Positions 59,017 through 64,000 of a stretch of DNA of 64,000 nucleotides are shown piece after piece. Under the pieces are notes generated by a model. It worked only from the letters and a program-made list of their open reading frames with translations. It was not told the DNA's origin and made no database searches. Origin of the DNA: Pseudomonas sp. MM211 (lineage in GTDB: Bacteria; Pseudomonadota; Gammaproteobacteria; Pseudomonadales; Pseudomonadaceae). The position numbers and the translations under genes are program-made. Each line of letters opens with the position of its first letter. Position 1 is the stretch's first letter. Where the stretch lies: NCBI RefSeq assembly GCF_020386635.1, contig NZ_CP081942.1:4836001-4900000 (forward strand), in the 5' to 3' direction.

Positions 59017-61850
59017 ATGGACAAGACCTACCAGCCCCACGCCATCGAAACCGCCCTGTACGAAAACTGGGAGGCGAAGGGCTACTTCGCTCCGCAGGGT
59101 TCCGGTGACCCTTACACCATCATGATCCCGCCGCCGAACGTGACCGGCAGCCTGCACATGGGCCACGGGTTCAACAACGCGATCATGGATGCCCTGATCC
59201 GCTTCCGCCGCATGCAGGGTCGCAACACCCTGTGGCAGCCGGGCACCGATCACGCCGGCATTGCCACGCAGATGGTGGTGGAACGTCAACTGGCCGCTCA
59301 GGGTATCGATCGCCATGATCTGGGCCGCGAGAAATTCCTCGACAAGGTCTGGGATTGGAAAGCCGAGTCCGGTGGCAACATCACCCGGCAGATCCGTCGC
59401 CTGGGCTCGTCCGTGGATTGGTCGCGCGAGCGCTTCACCATGGACGACGGCCTGTCCGAAGCGGTCAAGGAAGCTTTCGTGCGCCTGCACGAGGACGGCC
59501 TGATCTACCGTGGCAAGCGTCTGGTCAACTGGGACACCAAGTTCCACACCGCCATTTCCGATCTGGAAGTGGAAAGCCACGACGAGAAGGGCCACCTGTG
59601 GAACCTGCGTTATCCGCTGGCTGACGGCAACAAGACCGCCGAAGGTGCTGATTACCTGATCGTCGCCACCACGCGCCCGGAAACCATGCTGGGCGACGCT
59701 GCCGTCGCTGTGAACCCGGAAGACGAACGCTACAAGGCTCTGATCGGCCAGTACGTCGAACTGCCGCTGCTTGGCCGTCGCATCCCGATCATCGCGGACG
59801 ATTACTGCGACCCGGAATTCGGCACCGGCTGCGTGAAGATCACCCCGGCCCACGACTTCAACGACTATGAAGTCGGCAAGCGCCACAACCTGCCGTTGAT
59901 CAACATCTTCGACCAGGACGCAGCCGTGCTGCCGGGTGCGCAGATATTCAACATCGACGGCAGTGTCAACGCCCTGCTCGATGCCAGCCTGCCTGCCGAA
60001 TACGCCGGCCTGGATCGTTTCGAAGCGCGCAAGCAGATCGTTGCCGCCTTCGACGCCCTCGGCCTGCTGGAAAAGATCGACGACCACGCCCTGAAAGTGC
60101 CGAAAGGCGATCGCTCCGGCACCATCATCGAGCCGTGGCTGACCGATCAGTGGTACGTGTCCACCAAGCCGCTGGCCGAGAAAGCCATCGAAGTGGTCGA
60201 GAACGGTGAAATCCAGTTCGTACCCAAGCAGTACGAAAACATGTACTTCAGCTGGATGCGCGACATCCAAGACTGGTGCATCAGCCGTCAGCTCTGGTGG
60301 GGCCACCGCATTCCGGCCTGGTACGACCAGGCGGGCAACGTCTATGTCGGCCGTGACGAAGCGGAAGTACGCGCCAAGCACAACCTGGGCGACATCCCGC
60401 TGCGCCAGGACGACGACGTACTGGATACCTGGTTCAGCTCGGGCCTGTGGGCACCTTCTCCACCCTCGGCTGGCCGGAAGAGACCGACTTCCTGAAGACC
60501 CATCACCCGACCGACGTGCTGGTCACCGGTTTCGACATCATTTTCTTCTGGGTTGCCCGGATGATCATGCTGTCCACCCACCTGACCAAGCAAATCCCGT
60601 TCAAGACCGTGTACGTTCACGGCCTGGTACGCGACGGCCTGGGTCAAAAGATGTCCAAGTCCAAGGGCAACGTCCTCGACCCGCTGGATATCGTCGATGG
60701 CATCGACCTGGAAACCCTGCTGGCCAAACGCACCAGCGGCATGATGCAGCCCAAGCTCGCCGAGAAGATCGCCAAGCAGACCAAGGCCGAGTTCCCGGAA
60801 GGGATCGCCAGCTACGGTACCGACGCCCTGCGCTTCACCTTCTGCTCGCTGGCCACCACCGGCCGCGACGTGAAGTTCGACATGGGCCGCGTCGAGGGCT
60901 ATCGCAACTTCTGCAACAAGCTGTGGAACGCCGCCAACTTCGTCATCGAGAACACCGATGGCCAGGACACCGGCATCAATGGTGAGCAGGTCGATCTGTC
61001 GCCGGTCGATCGCTGGATCATCTCCGCGCTGCAGCGTTGCGAGCAGGACGTGACCCGCCACCTCGACGCCTTCCGCTTCGACCTGGCGACCCAGGCCCTG
61101 TACGAGTTCGTCTGGGACGAGTACTGCGCCTGGTACCTGGAACTGGTCAAGCCGGTGCTGTGGGACGAGAACGCCCCCATCGAGCGCCAGCGCGGCACCC
61201 GCCGCACGCTGGTGCGTGTGCTGGAAGTGATCCTGCGCCTGGCTCACCCGTTCATGCCGTTCATCACCGAAGAAATCTGGCAGCGCATCAAGGGCCAGGC
61301 CGGCGTCAGCGGCGAAACGCTGATGCTGCAACCCTGGCCGGTGGCCGTTGAGGCCCGCATCGACGCGGCGGCCGAAGGCGATATCGAGTGGGTCAAGCAG
61401 CTGATGCTCGGCGTACGGCAGATCCGTGGCGAGATGAAGATCTCCATGGCCAAGCGCATCGACGTCATCCTCGCCAACGCCAATGCCGAAGACTTGCGCC
61501 GCCTGAACGACAACGCCCCGCTGCTCAACAAGCTGGCCAAGTTCGAGTCGGTGAAGGTACTGGCAGCTGGCGAAGAAGCGCCGATGTCCGCCACCGCCCT
61601 GGTCGGCGACATGCAGGTACTGGTGCCGATGGCCGGGCTGATCGACAAGGAAGCCGAACTGGCGCGCCTGGACAAGGAAATCCAGCGCCTGGAAGGTGAA
61701 GCCAAGCGGGTCGGCGGCAAGCTGGCCAACGAGGGCTTCGTCGCCAAGGCTCCGGCTGAAGTACTGGAGAAGGAGCGCGCCAAGCTGGCAGAGGCCGAGC
61801 AGGCGCTGGCCAATCTGGTGGAGCAGCGCGGCAAGATCGCCAGCCTCTAA
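59017..61850 (+). CDS. valS: Valyl-tRNA synthetase, reading frame disrupted at about 60451
   Basis: A class I synthetase that charges tRNA-Val. The first frame (59017-60495) has [15 protein letters not shown], the HIGH-type signature, and the editing domain. It loses frame just after DTWFSSGLW, and the family sequence FSTLGWPE resumes in another frame and continues to 61850 with KMSKSKGN (the KMSKS motif) and the C-terminal coiled coil. Two extra bases (GC at about 60451-60452) would explain this, since family members read W-T-F-S there; one missing base is the alternative. The total length of 2834 bases is two more than a multiple of three. As the gene is essential, a sequence error is the likeliest cause. 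Confidence 0.9.
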
Positions 61851-61865
61851 ACCAGTGCGCAATTG

Positions 61866-61904
61866 AAAACGGCCTGCCGCGGTGAAAGCCCGGCAGGCCG
61901 TTTT
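61866..61904 (+). terminator. valS terminator
   Basis: Perfect 14-bp arms AAAACGGCCTGCCG and CGGCAGGCCGTTTT, 15 bases after the stop, ending in Ts. Confidence 0.88.
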
Positions 61905-61983
61905 CGTTTGTGGCCAGGCCGTTTGTTATCCCGGCCCGGCACGCAGTATCCTCGAAGCTCCTCACATCATCGGGCCCCTGCAA

Positions 61984-62280
61984 ATGGAAGTGAGCAAGAC
62001 CAAGACCAGTTTCTACCGCCGTCTCTACGTCGCCTGGCTGATCGACAGTGGCGCCGCCGATAGCGTGCCAGCCCTGATGGCCGCCACCGGCATGCCACGG
62101 CGCACAGCCCAGGACACCCTGAGCGCGCTGGAGGAGCTGGATATCGACTGCCAGTTCCAGCAGCAGGACGGCGAGCGCAACAACGCCGGTCACTACGTGA
62201 TCCGCGACTGGGGCGCCATCGACAAACGCTGGATCGCCGCCAACCTGCAGCAGATCAAGGCTGTCCTCGGCTATCCCTGA
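61984..62280 (+). CDS. Small winged-helix DNA-binding protein
   Basis: A 98-residue protein. Its core reads as a helix-turn-helix (DSVPALMAATGMPRRTAQDTLS) and a wing (NNAGHYVIRDWG). A short conserved Pseudomonas protein of this type is often found after valS; its target is unknown. The ATG at 61984 is chosen since codons upstream to 61882 read through the valS terminator. Confidence 0.75.
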   Translation: MEVSKTKTSFYRRLYVAWLIDSGAADSVPALMAATGMPRRTAQDTLSALEELDIDCQFQQQDGERNNAGHYVIRDWGAIDKRWIAANLQQIKAVLGYP

Positions 62281-62359
62281 AACACTGCAGGAAACTCATA
62301 CGATCTCGCGCTAAGGCCTGAGTAACAGCCAAGGCAGCAGATCGGGGCAAGGAGCCAGA

Positions 62360-64000
62360 ATGACCCTCGACCTATTCATGGTGCTCGGCCTGCTGTTCAG
62401 CGCAGTGGTGCTGTTCGTCATCAACAAACCGCGCATGGACGTGGTCGCACTGATGATCATCGTCGCCCTGCCGATCACGGGCGTGCTCAGCATTCAGGAA
62501 ACCCTGGCCGGCTTTAGCGACCCCAGCGTGATCCTGATTGCCGCGCTGTTCGTGATCGGTGAGGGCCTGGTGCGTACCGGAATCGCCTACCGCCTCGGCG
62601 ACTGGCTGGTGGCCAGGGCCGGCAGCAGCGAAACCCGTCTGCTGGTATTACTGATGGTGGCAGTAGCCGGGCTCGGTTCGGTGATGAGTTCGACCGGTGT
62701 GGTGGCGATCTTCATCCCGGTGGTGCTCGGTGTGGCGGCGCGGCTGAAGATCGCCCCGGGCCGGCTGATGATGCCGCTGGCGTTCGCCGGTTTGATCAGC
62801 GGCATGCTGACCCTGGTGGCCACGCCGCCGAACATGGTGGTGCATAGCGAACTGCTGCGCGCGGGTCTGCCGGGCTTCGACTTCTTCAGCTTCACGCCCA
62901 TCGGGCTGACCGTGCTGGTGCTTGGCGTGCTCTACATGCTCGCCACACGTCGCTGGCTGCAACGTGACGTCGATGGCGACGCATCGGCAGCGCCGCGCCT
63001 GACCCTTGGCGATCTGGCCAACAGCTACCGCCTCCACGAGCGCGAACGGCGCCTGCGTGTACGCGCCGACTCACCACTTGCCAACCAGGCGCTGGACGAG
63101 CTGCATCTGCGCTCGCAGTACGGCATCAACGTGATCGCCGTGGAGCGTCAGCGGCAGTTCCGCAACCTGCTGCTGATGGCCACCGGTAATACTCAACTGC
63201 AGCCCAACGACGTGCTGCTGGTCGACCTGGCCAGCCCGGCCATCGCCTTGCTTGGCGCCTATCAGGAGTTGGGCCTGGAAGCGTTGCCGCTGCGCAATTC
63301 CTACTACAGCGTGCACTCCCACGAGTTGGGGCTGGCCGAAGTGGCGTTGCCGCCGGAATCGCAGCTGCCGGGCAAGAGCATTCAGGAGCTCGGTCTGCGC
63401 AGCCGCTACAAGCTCAACGTGGTTGGCCTGCGCCGTCAGGGCCAGGCGCTCGAAGGCCTGTTGGTGGACGAGAAGCTGACCCACGCCGACACCCTGCTGG
63501 TGGCCGGCAGCTGGAAGCGGATCCATCACCTGCAAAGCCTCAATCGCGACTTTCTGGTACTCAGCCTGCCCGCCGAGGTCGATGAAGTGGCCCCCGCCGC
63601 GCGCCAGGCGCCCTATGCCCTGCTGAGCCTGGCGGTGATGGTCGGCCTGATGATCAGCGGCCTGGTGCCCAACGTCATGGCCGCACTGATCGGCTGCCTG
63701 CTGATGGGCGCCTTCCGCTGCGTCGACATGCCCAGCGCCTACCGGTCGATCCACTGGCCGAGCCTGATCCTTATCGTCGGCATGCTGCCCTTCGCCCTGG
63801 CCCTGCAGAAAACCGGAGGAATCGACCTGGCGGTCAACGGCCTGGTCGGGGCGCTTGGCGAAGCCGGGCCGCGCGTAATTCTCGCCAGCCTGTTCGCCGT
63901 CACCGCCCTGATCGGCCTGTTCATCTCCAATACCGCGACGGCAGTACTGATGGCCCCGGTGGCGATCGCCACGGCCCAGGCGCTGGGTGCCTCACCCGTA
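62360..64000 (+). CDS. SLC13/DASS-type anion transporter with two TrkA-C domains (3' end outside window)
   Basis: A membrane transporter of at least 547 residues that begins at ATG 62360 and continues past the window edge. Hydrophobic helices start at the N-terminus (LFMVLGLLFSAVVLFVI), with ATPPNMVVHSELL in the first half. Two TrkA-C/RCK-C domains follow (around ADSPLANQALDELHLRSQYGINVIAV and PPESQLPGKSIQELGLRSRYKLNVVGL), then further helices with the conserved SNTATAVLMAP. Family members move sulfate, dicarboxylates or citrate with sodium. The substrate is unknown. It has a moderate ribosome site (AAGGAGCC at 62349-62356). Confidence 0.88.
   Translation, partial: MTLDLFMVLGLLFSAVVLFVINKPRMDVVALMIIVALPITGVLSIQETLAGFSDPSVILIAALFVIGEGLVRTGIAYRLGDWLVARAGSSETRLLVLLMVAVAGLGSVMSSTGVVAIFIPVVLGVAARLKIAPGRLMMPLAFAGLISGMLTLVATPPNMVVHSELLRAGLPGFDFFSFTPIGLTVLVLGVLYMLATRRWLQRDVDGDASAAPRLTLGDLANSYRLHERERRLRVRADSPLANQALDELHLRSQYGINVIAVERQRQFRNLLLMATGNTQLQPNDVLLVDLASPAIALLGAYQELGLEALPLRNSYYSVHSHELGLAEVALPPESQLPGKSIQELGLRSRYKLNVVGLRRQGQALEGLLVDEKLTHADTLLVAGSWKRIHHLQSLNRDFLVLSLPAEVDEVAPAARQAPYALLSLAVMVGLMISGLVPNVMAALIGCLLMGAFRCVDMPSAYRSIHWPSLILIVGMLPFALALQKTGGIDLAVNGLVGALGEAGPRVILASLFAVTALIGLFISNTATAVLMAPVAIATAQALGASPV

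Overview
The window is a stretch of chromosome from a high-G+C gammaproteobacterium, almost certainly a Pseudomonas. The evidence is the collinear run iscR-S-U-A-hscBA-fdx-iscX-ndk-rlmN-pilF-rodZ-ispG-hisS-yfgM-bamB-der, the queA-tgt-yajC-secD-secF block, the lptF/lptG and pepA-holC-valS neighbourhoods, a PhaG-type 3-hydroxyacyl-ACP thioesterase, and a Pseudomonas-style REP pair. The species is not decided by anything I can read here.

Layout. 1-5266: the 3' part of a urea carboxylase, a membrane diguanylate cyclase with a small CWC cysteine-rich protein, an RsuA-type pseudouridine synthase and phaG. 5365-9532: tRNA-Gly(CCC) followed by a small AT-rich island. Three near-copies of the tRNA 3' end plus terminator mark its boundaries, and it carries a tight three-gene operon: a protein with a possible nuclease-fold N-terminus, a small winged-helix-like middle protein and an SMC/Rad50-like ATPase. 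This resembles the ABC-three-component (ABC-3C) class of predicted conflict systems and is the best candidate for an unexplored system. 9614-18621: a TetR-controlled RND tripartite efflux locus that also encodes a beta-ketoacyl-ACP synthase and a Bcr/CflA-type MFS exporter; two matching inverted-repeat operators flank tetR, and the adaptor gene is frameshifted. 18626-22482: an aldehyde dehydrogenase, DJ-1/PfpI and GST set with a divergent LysR regulator. 22519-27109: a two-component system divergent from a TonB-dependent siderophore receptor.

27221-43848 is conserved core on the minus strand: ribosome assembly (der), outer-membrane assembly (bamB), hisS, isoprenoids (ispG), cell shape (rodZ), type IV pili (pilF), RNA methylation (rlmN, trmJ), nucleotide metabolism (ndk), the complete ISC iron-sulfur operon and cysE. 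suhB follows on the plus strand, then a glycine-zipper protein, the sec accessory genes, and queuosine synthesis (tgt, queA). tRNA-Leu(CAA) has a near-ideal promoter. A cold-shock gene with a long leader, an RDD protein and lptFG follow. Between lptF and pepA lies an accessory patch with a histidine-phosphatase-fold gene and a decayed tyrosine recombinase. The window ends with pepA, holC, a small acidic protein, valS (frame disrupted, probably by sequence error), a winged-helix protein and an SLC13-type transporter cut by the window edge.

All calls come from reading translations and motifs by eye; no database search, alignment or folding program was run.
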